This document shows, piece after piece, positions 1-5,362 of a stretch of DNA of 5,884 nucleotides. Source of the DNA: JAWWPY01 sp033854735. GTDB lineage: Bacteria > Actinomycetota > Actinomycetes > Streptosporangiales > Streptosporangiaceae. Under the pieces are notes generated by a model. It was not told where the DNA came from, searched no databases, and saw only the letters and a program-made list of their open reading frames with translations. Position 1 is the stretch's first letter. Each line of letters begins with the position of its first letter. Position numbers and translations under genes: made by a program. Location: positions 1-5,884 of the forward strand of contig JAWWPY010000536.1 in the NCBI GenBank assembly GCA_033854735.1. Reading direction: 5' to 3'.

Positions 1-2
1 TG

Positions 3-140
3 TCGTTGGACATGTGGGCCCGGAGTGTAGCGGCCGCCCGGAGTCGTGGGGGCCTGGCGGCCTAAGCGGCGGTTGACCTCGAACAGGAGCCGGATCCGAA
101 GCGCGGCGTTGGCCGAGACGTTCCGGGCAGAATGGGGCAA
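3..140 (-). other. Possible partial coding frame running off the left edge
   Basis: A minus-strand frame opens at a TTG (138-140), directly after an in-frame TAG (141-143), and stays open for 46 codons to the window edge. Third positions are almost all G or C over the first 30 codons, as expected for a real gene in this genome; the other long open minus frame lacks this bias. The predicted peptide has a basic amphipathic stretch (ALRIRLLFEVNRRLGRQ at about residues 13-29) followed by a Pro/Gly-rich part. No good Shine-Dalgarno precedes the TTG, so this may be the body of a gene whose start was lost or frameshifted. It contains one TTA leucine codon (63-65). I do not recognise the family. A competing plus-strand frame from the left edge ends at TAA 63-65. 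Confidence 0.25.
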
Positions 141-154
141 CTATGGCTGCCCGG
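123..154. repeat. Perfect 8-bp inverted repeat (hairpin)
   Basis: CCGGGCAG at 123-130 pairs perfectly with CTGCCCGG at 147-154 around a 16-base loop. The stem is GC-rich and would be stable as RNA in either direction. No T-run follows on either strand, so a standard intrinsic terminator is not well supported. The loop contains the TTG/TAG boundary of the possible left-edge minus frame. Confidence 0.5.
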
Positions 155-310
155 TTAGCGTGGCAGCTCCCCGGGACCGCCCCCAACCGTAGTTACTAGC
201 GATTCACAAGTCGGGCGTACCTGGTTCTACTGCGCATTTTGCTTCACCGACTATTTACCTCGGAACATGATCAGCAAATGGGTCCGGTAACGGCGTCGCG
301 CACTGGTAGG

Positions 311-320
311 TGCACGTGCA
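311..320. repeat. 10-bp perfect palindrome TGCACGTGCA
   Basis: TGCACGTGCA reads identically on both strands, and the symmetry stops at the next base pair (G310/T321). It could be a protein-binding half-site pair, but it stands alone with no recognisable promoter or adjacent gene start, so a function is not supported. Confidence 0.3.
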
Positions 321-408
321 TCGGCAATCGCAGCAGCAACTACATTTAGGCACGCAGCGGGGCCCACGGGGCATCTGGCGTTATCTTCGCAGGTCAGGGG
401 ATGTGCAG

Positions 409-482
409 TGCCCCCGGTCGGAGTCGAACCGACACTGGGGACCCTTTTAGGGGGCCGGCCTCTTCCCTTGGGCTACGGGGGC
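409..482 (-). tRNA. tRNA, anticodon read as UAA (Leu-type codon UUA), atypical
   Basis: The minus strand folds into a full cloverleaf. The acceptor stem pairs 476-482 with 410-416 (7 bp, GCCCCCG/CGGGGGC), with discriminator A at 409. The D arm starts GCCC with a GGC return (3 bp plus one mismatch). The anticodon stem GGCCC/GGGTC includes one G-U pair. A perfect 5-bp T stem (429-433 with 417-421) carries loop TTCGACT. The 7-base anticodon loop CCTAAAA places UAA at 447-449. No CCA is encoded; CTG follows the discriminator. Two things are odd: position 33 is C rather than the near-invariant U, and the variable region is only 6 bases although bacterial leucine tRNAs carry a long variable arm. 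It may be a phage- or element-type tRNA, a non-standard isoacceptor or a decaying tRNA gene. The tRNA fold is secure; the amino acid is not. Confidence 0.75.
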
Positions 483-483
483 T

Positions 484-571
484 GGGTAATAATACCCCCG
501 CCACGCGGAATCAACTCTTGGCGAACCGAATTGGGTTGGATTGTTTCCCCTGGGGGTTACATATCCAATTC
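484..571. repeat. Cluster of inverted repeats between the two tRNA-like sequences
   Basis: Three inverted repeats follow one another. GGGTA (484-488) pairs with TACCC (493-497) around four bases. CGCCA (500-504) pairs with TGGCG (519-523). GAATTGG (528-534) pairs with CCAATTC (565-571), with a further TTGGAT (536-541) / ATCCAA (563-568) option. Inside the last loop is CCCC-T-GGGG (547-555). Together they suggest a structured transcript or debris of tRNA-like arms. None matches an RNA family I can name. Confidence 0.4.
489..514 (-). promoter_or_regulatory. Possible promoter for the 409-482 tRNA
   Basis: On the minus strand TATTAT (489-494) matches the -10 consensus at five of six bases and lies 6 bases before the tRNA 5' end at 482. 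TTGATT (509-514) resembles a -35 box, but the spacing is only 14 bases, shorter than the usual 16-18. If used, transcription would begin at or near the mature tRNA end. The same bases also lie in the hairpin at 484-497, so the resemblance may be accidental. Confidence 0.3.
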
Positions 572-580
572 CGATCTGTT

Positions 581-622
581 CCCTGAATGCAAAGCGTGAC
601 CATTACGCTGAGCTACGGCGCC
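581..622 (-). pseudogene. 5' half of a broken tRNA
   Basis: Read on the minus strand from 622, the sequence begins GGCGCCG-TA-GCTCAGCG, which has the form of a tRNA acceptor strand, the two linker bases and the start of a D arm. It continues to TTTGCAT (587-593), which resembles an alanine-type UGC anticodon loop. The bases on either side of that loop do not form a proper stem. No matching acceptor 3' strand (CGGCGCC or a wobble version) and no clear T arm were found downstream. It therefore reads as a tRNA remnant, or a structured RNA with a tRNA-like 5' end. The fragment starts 38 bp past the stop of the UdgB gene, in the same orientation. Confidence 0.4.
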
Positions 623-659
623 GAACGAGCACTGAGAGTAACCGTCATGGCGTCTGGCC

Positions 660-1568
660 CTACCTACCCCCGGTGAGGCCGGCCGCCGCGACGGCCCGCA
701 TGAAAATCTCATCGAGCATGCCGGGGGTGACCCGGCCCGTGAAGGTGTTCTGCTGGCTCGGGTGGTAGCAGCCGATCACCACGACCCGTTCCCCGGCCGA
801 GCTGCTGCCGGGGAAGGTGAGCGCGACCTCGGCGCCGTGGCCGAAGCCGGGACGCGGTCTGGGCACCGCGATCCCCGCCGTTCGCAGTACCGGCCACAGT
901 GCCTGCCAGGCGAAACCGCCGAGACATACGATGACCCGGAGCCAGGGGGCTACCTGGGCGAGTTCCGAGGACAGCCATGGTGCGCAGGTGTCGCGCTCGG
1001 TCACTGACGGCTTGTTGACCGGCGGCGCGCAGCGGACGGCGGCGGCCATCCGGGCACCGAGCAGCCGCTGGCCGTCGCCCGCTGCAGTGCTCTCCGGCGC
1101 AGCGGCCAGGCCGCACCGGTACAACGAGGCGAACAGGACGTCGCCACTGCGATCCCCGGTGAAGATCCGGCCGGTGCGGTTGCCGCCGTGCGCGGCCGGC
1201 GCGAGGCCCAGGATCAGTACCCGCGGCTGCTCGCTACCCCAGCCGGGGACCGGCCGGCCCCAGTAGCGCTCGGCCCGCAGCGACCGGCGTTTGGCGGACG
1301 CCACCTGCTCCCGCCACTCGACCAGACGCGGGCAGGCACGGCACACGGATTGCCTCGCCACGAGCTCGGCGAGGTTGCCGGCGCCGGCCGCGAGATCGCG
1401 TACCTGGCCGGCGTTAACCGCGACCGGCGTGCTGGGCGTGGCCGGGTCGCCCGGCCAGCCGCTGCCCGGCGGGACGGGCCCGTCAGGTGGGCCGGGCCCG
1501 TCAGGTGGGCCGGGCCCGTCAGGCGGGCCGCGTCGGACCGGTCCCGCGGCCGGGTCCGGGCCGGTCAT
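660..1568 (-). CDS. udgB: Family 5 uracil-DNA glycosylase (UdgB), 4Fe-4S type
   Basis: The enzyme removes uracil and other damaged bases from DNA to start base excision repair. The 302-residue product carries the family 5 signature GLAPAAHGGNRTGRIFTGD (121-139), the C-terminal HPSQQNTFTG motif (269-278), and four cysteines placed to bind the iron-sulfur cluster (C76, C79, C180, C195). The motif A Asp/Asn used by other uracil glycosylase families is absent, as expected for family 5. Residues 1-60 are an unusual Pro/Gly-rich extension containing three exact GPPDGP units (14-31) before the conserved domain begins near residue 65. The ATG at 1566-1568 overlaps the upstream ppx stop (ATGA), which supports this start despite the extension. 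It is the last gene of the eno operon; the stop is TAG. Family assignment is firm; whether the N-terminus is translated exactly from here is less so. Confidence 0.93.
   Translation of the reverse strand: MTGPDPAAGPVRRGPPDGPGPPDGPGPPDGPVPPGSGWPGDPATPSTPVAVNAGQVRDLAAGAGNLAELVARQSVCRACPRLVEWREQVASAKRRSLRAERYWGRPVPGWGSEQPRVLILGLAPAAHGGNRTGRIFTGDRSGDVLFASLYRCGLAAAPESTAAGDGQRLLGARMAAAVRCAPPVNKPSVTERDTCAPWLSSELAQVAPWLRVIVCLGGFAWQALWPVLRTAGIAVPRPRPGFGHGAEVALTFPGSSSAGERVVVIGCYHPSQQNTFTGRVTPGMLDEIFMRAVAAAGLTGGR
1476..1529. repeat. Three tandem 18-bp direct repeats inside udgB
   Basis: An 18-bp unit, GGGCCCGTCAGGTGGGCC, occurs at 1476-1493 and 1494-1511, and again at 1512-1529 with one T-to-C change. 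On the minus strand each unit encodes GPPDGP, residues 14-31 of UdgB. Because the unit is a multiple of three, copy number can change without breaking the frame. Confidence 0.9.
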
Positions 1569-2554
1569 GGCCCGGCCAATGCCCAGGCGATCCCGTCCAG
1601 GATGTCGTGCTCGCTGACCAGGACCTCCGCGAAGCCGAAGCGCTGCATGAGCCGGTCGAGGACGAGCGCGCCGCCCCCGATGACGTCGGCCCGGCCCGGG
1701 TGCATGACACCGAGCGCGGCGCGCTGCGCGCGGGTCAGGCGCAGCAGCCGGCGGGTCTGCTCACTAACCTCCTCCGCGGGGATGCGGCTGTGGTGGATCA
1801 GTCCTGCGTCGTAACCGGGAAGCCGCAGCGCCAGGCCCGCCACAGTGGTGACCGAGCCAGCCAGGCCCACCAGGGTGCGCGCCTCGGCGGCTGGCATGGC
1901 CGCGGCCACCACGTCCAGGGCCGCATCGATGTCGGCCGCCGCTGCGGCGATCTCGGCCGCGGTCGGCGGATCTCCGTGCAGATGGCGCTCGGTCAGCCGG
2001 ACGCACCCGACGTCCACGGACGCTGCGGTGATCCCCGCGCACCCGGGAAGCTCCCCGGCCCAGGCATGGCCATCGCCATCGCCGCCTCCACCTCCGAGCA
2101 CGAACTCGGTCGAGCCGCCGCCGATGTCCACGACCAGGTAGCACGCGCCCGGCTGCCTGGGGAGTTCAGCGGTCGCCCCGGTGAAGGACAGGTAAGCCTC
2201 CTCCTGCCCGCTGAGTACCTCCGGCTCAAGGCCGAGCACCTCACTTACCCCACGGACAAAGTCGGCGGCATTCGCGGCGTCCCTGGTCGCGCTTGTCGCG
2301 ACCATTCGGACGGCACCAGCGGCCGTCTCCGCAATGATCCGCGCATAACCCTGCAACGCACGCAGCGTCCGGGACAGCGCCTCCTGGGAGAGGCGTCCAG
2401 TGGCGTCAACTCCCTGCCCGAGCCGGACGATCTCCATCCGCCGGTCCACGTCAGCGAGCCGGCCCGCCTCGCGGTCCACGTCAGCCACCAGCAGCCGCAG
2501 CGAGTTCGTCCCGCAATCAATCGCCGCGACCCGGGCAACGGCCGGGTGGCTCAC
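1565..2554 (-). CDS. ppx: Exopolyphosphatase / pppGpp phosphohydrolase family (Ppx/GppA)
   Basis: This is an ASKHA-fold phosphatase of 329 residues that would hydrolyse terminal phosphates of polyphosphate and/or act on (p)ppGpp. It has the short, single-module actinobacterial form. Visible motifs are the first phosphate loop AIDCGTNS (11-18), the catalytic-glutamate region SGQEEAYLSF (115-124), the second loop DIGGGSTEF (143-151), VGLAGSVTTVAG (229-240) and the C-terminal SEHDILDGIAW (314-324). I chose the GTG at 2552-2554 because it overlaps the DUF501 stop as GTGA, the pattern seen at the other operon junctions; a GTG 13 codons upstream (2593) is the alternative. A Gly/Asp-rich insertion follows the second phosphate loop (residues 154-177). 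The gene overlaps udgB downstream by 4 bases. Substrate preference between polyphosphate and alarmone cannot be read from the sequence. Confidence 0.93.
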   Translation of the reverse strand: MSHPAVARVAAIDCGTNSLRLLVADVDREAGRLADVDRRMEIVRLGQGVDATGRLSQEALSRTLRALQGYARIIAETAAGAVRMVATSATRDAANAADFVRGVSEVLGLEPEVLSGQEEAYLSFTGATAELPRQPGACYLVVDIGGGSTEFVLGGGGGDGDGHAWAGELPGCAGITAASVDVGCVRLTERHLHGDPPTAAEIAAAAADIDAALDVVAAAMPAAEARTLVGLAGSVTTVAGLALRLPGYDAGLIHHSRIPAEEVSEQTRRLLRLTRAQRAALGVMHPGRADVIGGGALVLDRLMQRFGFAEVLVSEHDILDGIAWALAGP

Positions 2555-3060
2555 TGTTGCGGCGCCGCGACGCAGGGCCCCTGCGCCCACCACAGCCCGG
2601 CGGCTGCCGCCGCCTGGCGGCCGAGCGGGTTCCCGCCGGGGACGGCGAGCTCATGCGCGACGAGGGCGTGCAGGCACTTCACCCGGTCCGGCATCCCCCC
2701 GGCGCTCTGGGTGCCTGCTGGCAAGGGTTCCAGCCCGGCCGAGCGGGCCGCCTGGTCGCGCCTGCTCAGGTAGTCCGAGTGCGCCGAGAGATAGGCCAGG
2801 CGCACCTCCGGCTCGGTAGCCAGCGCACGCTCCATCTCTTTCATCGCGCCGCCCGCCTCGAGCCTGCTCACCGCCGCCACCGCGCGGGGACAGGTCAGGT
2901 AGTAGAGGGTCGGGAACGGGGTGCCGTCGTCCAGCCGCGGCGCGGTCTCGACCACGTCGGGCAGCCCGCAGGGGCAGCGATGGGCGACCGCGCGCAGCGA
3001 CCGTGGCGGGCGGCCGAGCTGGGCACGGACCACCGCGGCGTCATCGGGCCCCGCCGTCAC
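2551..3060 (-). CDS. DUF501 family protein
   Basis: The predicted product has 169 residues. It shows the conserved features of DUF501: a cysteine-rich N-terminal block (CPCGLPDVVETAPRL at 29-43), a TPFPTLYYLTCP segment (47-58) that often follows it, an acidic/aromatic middle (about 78-99), and a C-terminal GMPDRVKCLHALVAHELA stretch (122-139) followed by NPLGR. The biochemical role of the family is unknown; genes of this family habitually lie between the ftsB-like gene and ppx in actinobacteria, as here. The start is taken as the GTG at 3058-3060, which overlaps the ftsB stop as GTGA. A longer frame from 3201 would add 47 low-complexity residues overlapping ftsB, which is unlikely. Cysteines C29, C31, C57 and C129 are candidates for metal binding, but this is inference. 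The stop overlaps the ppx start. Confidence 0.9.
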   Translation of the reverse strand: MTAGPDDAAVVRAQLGRPPRSLRAVAHRCPCGLPDVVETAPRLDDGTPFPTLYYLTCPRAVAAVSRLEAGGAMKEMERALATEPEVRLAYLSAHSDYLSRRDQAARSAGLEPLPAGTQSAGGMPDRVKCLHALVAHELAVPGGNPLGRQAAAAAGLWWAQGPCVAAPQQ

Positions 3061-3470
3061 CGGGACGCGCCCTGATCCGCCTCGCGCACCGAGTGCCACA
3101 GCCGCTGGTACCACGGCGTCACCGCGACCGCGGCGCGCTGGGGGCGGCCCGCGGCGGCCTGGCCGCCGATGATCACATAACAGGTCTTGCCCGGCAGGCA
3201 CAGGTGCAGGCGATCCCTGGCCTGCTGCTCGATGTAGGCGGGGTTACCCAGCCGCTGTTCCTCCGCCCGCAGCCGGGACAGCTGGGCCGCGTTCACCTGG
3301 TTCTCCGCCACAAGCTGATCGATCTGCCGACGCTGCGCCACGTACTCCCGCACGGGGTAAGCCAGGCTCAGCGCTATCGCGCAGATGACCACGGCGAGGA
3401 CTGCGGCCCGGCTGGTGAACCGGGACCGGTCCCGTGGTTCAGGCCTGCTGGGTCCCCCGTCGGGCATCAC
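3057..3470 (-). CDS. ftsB: Septum formation initiator FtsB/DivIC
   Basis: This is a small bitopic divisome protein that joins the FtsL/FtsQ subcomplex at the division site and helps trigger septal peptidoglycan synthesis. The 137-residue product has a short basic cytoplasmic tail (1-20), one transmembrane helix (about 22-38, AAVLAVVICAIALSLAY), a periplasmic coiled coil rich in Q, L, E and R (about 41-75), and the family motif NPAYIEQQARDRL (76-88) followed by LPGKTCYVI. The Pro/Gly/Arg-containing C-terminal tail (about 103-137) is variable in the family. The GTG at 3468-3470 overlaps the eno stop as GTGA; the next codon is ATG (3465-3467), so either could initiate and they differ by one residue. 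Its place directly after eno and before DUF501 is the usual actinobacterial arrangement. Confidence 0.93.
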   Translation of the reverse strand: MMPDGGPSRPEPRDRSRFTSRAAVLAVVICAIALSLAYPVREYVAQRRQIDQLVAENQVNAAQLSRLRAEEQRLGNPAYIEQQARDRLHLCLPGKTCYVIIGGQAAAGRPQRAAVAVTPWYQRLWHSVREADQGASR

Positions 3471-4750
3471 TCACCCGCAGTCCAGCGGGGGAAGGCTCCA
3501 GCTCCCGCGTAGGTCGCCGCGTCATCGAGGAGCTCCTCGATGCGGAGCAGCTGGTTGTACTTGGCCACCCGCTCGGACCTGGCCGGCGCGCCGGTCTTGA
3601 TCTGGCCGCAGTTGACGGCCACGGCCAGGTCAGCGATGGTCGTGTCCTCGGTCTCGCCGGACCGGTGCGAGATCATGCAGGCGTACCGGCTGCGGTGGGC
3701 CAGCGCGACCGCATCCAGCGTCTCAGTCAGAGAGCCGATCTGGTTCACCTTGACCAGCAGCGCGTTGGCCGACCCCTCGGCGATCCCGCGGCGGAGCCGC
3801 TCCGGGTTCGTGACGAACAGGTCATCCCCCACGACCTGCACCCGGTCCCCGAGTGCCGCGGTCAGCGCCTGCCAGCCGGCCCAGTCCTCCTCGAAGAGCG
3901 GGTCCTCCAGCGACACGATCGGGTAGGCATCGAGCCACTGGGCGTAGATGCCCGTCATCGCAGCCGCGTCCTTCGGGCTCCCTTCGAAAACATAGGACCC
4001 ATCGGAGTAGAACTCATTGGCCGCGGCGTCTATGGCCAGCGCCACGTCCAGCCCCGGAGTGAACCCAGCCTTGCCGATCGCCTCGACGATCAGGTCCAGC
4101 GCGGCCCGGTTGTGCTCGAGGTCGGGGGCGAAGCCACCCTCATCACCGACGCCAGTGGACAGGCCGTGCTGCTTGAGAACCGACTTCAGCGCGTGGTAAG
4201 TCTCCGCGCCCCACTGGACGGCTTCACTGAACGTGGCCGCGCCGATCGGCGCGATCATGAATTCCTGAATGTCGACGCTGTTGTCCGCGTGCGCGCCGCC
4301 GTTGAGGATGTTCATCATCGGGACCGGCAGCAGGTGGGCGTTGGGGCCGCCGAGGTAGCGGAACAGCGGAAGGGCCGCAGAATCGGCGGCGGCCTTCGCC
4401 ACCGCCATGCTGACCGCCACGATGGCGTTGGCGCCCAGCCGTGACTTGTCCGGTGTCCGGTCCAGGTCGATCAGTGCCTGGTCGATCAGCCGCTGGTCGT
4501 CGGCGTCGTAGCCGAGCAGTTCCGGCTGGATCTCGTCGATAATGCCCTGGACTGCCTTGATAACGCCTTTGCCGCCGTATTCGTCACCGCCGTCCCGTAG
4601 TTCGACCGCCTCGAACGCGCCGGTGGAGGCGCCGCTGGGCGCTGCGGCACGTCCCAGCGTGCCGTCATCGAGCACGACTTCGACCTCAAGAGTCGGGTTT
4701 CCGCGCGAATCCAGGATCTGCCTGGCGTGGACAGCTTCGATGGAGGCCAA
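3467..4750 (-). CDS. eno: Enolase (phosphopyruvate hydratase)
   Basis: The enzyme converts 2-phosphoglycerate to phosphoenolpyruvate in glycolysis and needs Mg2+. The 427-residue product is the normal bacterial length. Visible features are the N-terminal RQILDSRGNPT (10-20), the mobile loop SGASTG (39-44), GGAHADN (151-157), the proton-transfer glutamate E204 in GDEGGFAPD, metal ligands D241, E282 (in SLEDPL) and D309 (in VVGDD), the catalytic lysine K334 in LLVKVNQIGS, and the phosphate-binding SHRSGETEDT (361-370). The start is TTG at 4748-4750, preceded by AGGAG (4759-4763) at 8 bases; the peptide aligns naturally with enolases from residue 3 on. Enolase normally starts with ATG or GTG, so TTG is notable. 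It is first in the operon, read away from the divergent DUF3224/MarR pair. The segment RYACMISHR (355-363) differs mildly from the usual GY-T-A-V-x-SHR but keeps the key residues. Confidence 0.98.
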   Translation of the reverse strand: MASIEAVHARQILDSRGNPTLEVEVVLDDGTLGRAAAPSGASTGAFEAVELRDGGDEYGGKGVIKAVQGIIDEIQPELLGYDADDQRLIDQALIDLDRTPDKSRLGANAIVAVSMAVAKAAADSAALPLFRYLGGPNAHLLPVPMMNILNGGAHADNSVDIQEFMIAPIGAATFSEAVQWGAETYHALKSVLKQHGLSTGVGDEGGFAPDLEHNRAALDLIVEAIGKAGFTPGLDVALAIDAAANEFYSDGSYVFEGSPKDAAAMTGIYAQWLDAYPIVSLEDPLFEEDWAGWQALTAALGDRVQVVGDDLFVTNPERLRRGIAEGSANALLVKVNQIGSLTETLDAVALAHRSRYACMISHRSGETEDTTIADLAVAVNCGQIKTGAPARSERVAKYNQLLRIEELLDDAATYAGAGAFPRWTAGE

Positions 4751-4758
4751 AGGAAGAA

Positions 4759-4763
4759 CTCCT
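4759..4763 (-). promoter_or_regulatory. Ribosome-binding site of eno
   Basis: AGGAG on the minus strand lies 8 bases before the TTG start. It decides in favour of the TTG at 4750, because no ATG or GTG in frame is better placed. Confidence 0.75.
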
Positions 4764-4792
4764 GCGTGGGTCGGCTTACTTGTCCGCTTTGG

Positions 4793-4798
4793 AGCCTA
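4793..4798 (-). promoter_or_regulatory. Candidate -10 box of the eno operon
   Basis: TAGGCT on the minus strand fits the TANNNT pattern of actinobacterial housekeeping -10 boxes and lies about 42 bases before the eno start. No convincing -35 box is seen at 16-18 bases upstream (the region is GC-rich), so this is weak. Confidence 0.3.
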
Positions 4799-4834
4799 GT
4801 GGAGTGGCGGCCCGTCCGGGCACCGGCCACGCCG

Positions 4835-4864
4835 TTGCGGCAGCGGTGTCCCGCAGACTAATGT
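4835..4864 (+). promoter_or_regulatory. Candidate promoter for the DUF3224-MarR pair
   Basis: TTGCGG (4835-4840) and TAATGT (4859-4864) are separated by 18 bases and resemble -35 and -10 elements. The -10 lies inside the palindrome at 4859-4879, which would let a bound repressor block RNA polymerase. The -35 match is only three of six bases. Confidence 0.35.
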
Positions 4865-4879
4865 GTGACTCACACACTA
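4859..4879. promoter_or_regulatory. Operator-like palindrome centred on C4869
   Basis: The left arm TAATGTGTGA (4859-4868) and right arm TCACACACTA (4870-4879) match at nine of ten positions around a single central base; the inner seven pairs are perfect. Length, symmetry and AT-rich ends fit a site for a dimeric winged-helix regulator. It stands in the only upstream region of the DUF3224-MarR pair, so the MarR protein is the obvious candidate to bind it. It also lies about 109 bases before the eno start and could touch divergent expression. Confidence 0.65.
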
Positions 4880-4954
4880 ATTTACGCAACGGCAGGACCA
4901 GCGGCTGTGACGACTGATCCCGGCGCCGGGCACGGGCCGGCGGAGGAGGAGTGG

Positions 4955-5353
4955 ATGGCTACCCATGTGGAGGGAACGTTCAAGCTCACCGGCTGGGAGG
5001 AGGCCACCTATGAAGAGCTGGGCGGCGACTCGAAGCTGACCAGGGCCCGCATCGACCAGGACTTCAGCGGGGGCATCGCGGCTAACGGCAGTTCCCAGAA
5101 CCTGATGTTCTACCGCGCCGGCGGGACCGCCGCGTTCGTCGGGCTGCAGCGGATGACCGGGCAAGTCGATGGGCACTCGGGCAGTTTCATGCTGCAATCC
5201 GAAGGAACGTTTGACGGCGGCGAGGCGACGACCCGGTGGCACGTGATCCCCGGTTCCGGCACCGATGAGCTGCAGGGCCTGCGCGGGGAGGGCACGGCGG
5301 TCGCACCGCACGGGCCTAACGGCTCCTATACCTTCGACTACGACCTGGGCTGA
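4955..5353 (+). CDS. DUF3224 domain protein
   Basis: The product is a 132-residue single-domain protein of DUF3224, a family of small beta-barrel proteins resembling allene oxide cyclase folds; no biochemical role is established. The whole chain is the domain: it opens THVEGTFKLTGWEEATYEE (3-21), continues with alternating hydrophobic strands and glycine turns, for example FVGLQRMTGQVDGHSGSFML (61-80), and ends with a strand SYTFDYDLG. It has no signal peptide or membrane segment, so it is predicted to be cytoplasmic. The start is the ATG at 4955, with GGAGGAGGA (4942-4950) just upstream; a GTG at 4865 in the same frame would add 30 residues and begin inside the operator palindrome, which is unlikely. 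The MarR gene starts 9 bp after the stop, indicating an operon. Such genes often sit beside their own regulator. A ligand-binding or stress role is inference only. Confidence 0.85.
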   Translation: MATHVEGTFKLTGWEEATYEELGGDSKLTRARIDQDFSGGIAANGSSQNLMFYRAGGTAAFVGLQRMTGQVDGHSGSFMLQSEGTFDGGEATTRWHVIPGSGTDELQGLRGEGTAVAPHGPNGSYTFDYDLG

Positions 5354-5362
5354 CGGGCCCGC

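Larger units (their letters stand above)
66..408. other. Non-coding stretch, relatively AT-rich
   Basis: Apart from the start of the possible left-edge frame, no frame of useful length with coding-like third positions was seen here on either strand. Base composition is visibly lower in GC than the operon to the right. What it does hold is the hairpin at 123-154 and a perfect 10-bp palindrome at 311-320. It lies immediately downstream of the tRNA 3' end at 409, where integrative elements commonly insert, but no second copy of the tRNA 3' end was found within it. Confidence 0.5.

Noticed and set aside
193..205. 13-base match on the minus strand to the 16S rRNA segment GAATCGCTAGTAA
   Set aside because: The match stops at once on both sides and no other 16S sequence is present in the right order, so it is best explained by chance.
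351..380. GC-rich possible terminator hairpin downstream of the tRNA
   Set aside because: Only about four base pairs (GCCC/GGGC) form and no T-run follows on the minus strand.
401..768. Three overlapping plus-strand open frames over the tRNA region
   Set aside because: They run through the tRNA cloverleaf, the tRNA half and the end of udgB in different frames. The peptides look like random translation and have no ribosome-binding sites.
2554..2593. Upstream GTG start for ppx
   Set aside because: The 13 extra residues precede the conserved first phosphate loop and would overlap DUF501 by 43 bases; the GTGA overlap at 2551-2554 fits the pattern of the operon.
1487..2773. Plus-strand open frame of 428 codons
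   Set aside because: It lies antisense to ppx, DUF501 and udgB, which have clear family motifs. Its translation is low-complexity and rich in Arg, Gly, Pro and Ala, as usual for antisense frames in high-GC DNA.
3434..4444. Plus-strand open frame of 336 codons
   Set aside because: It is antisense to enolase and has no recognisable motif; enolase explains the conservation and codon bias.
4865..4954. Longer DUF3224 protein from GTG 4865
   Set aside because: That start lies in the operator palindrome and lacks a ribosome-binding site, whereas ATG 4955 has a strong purine-rich one and starts at the domain boundary.
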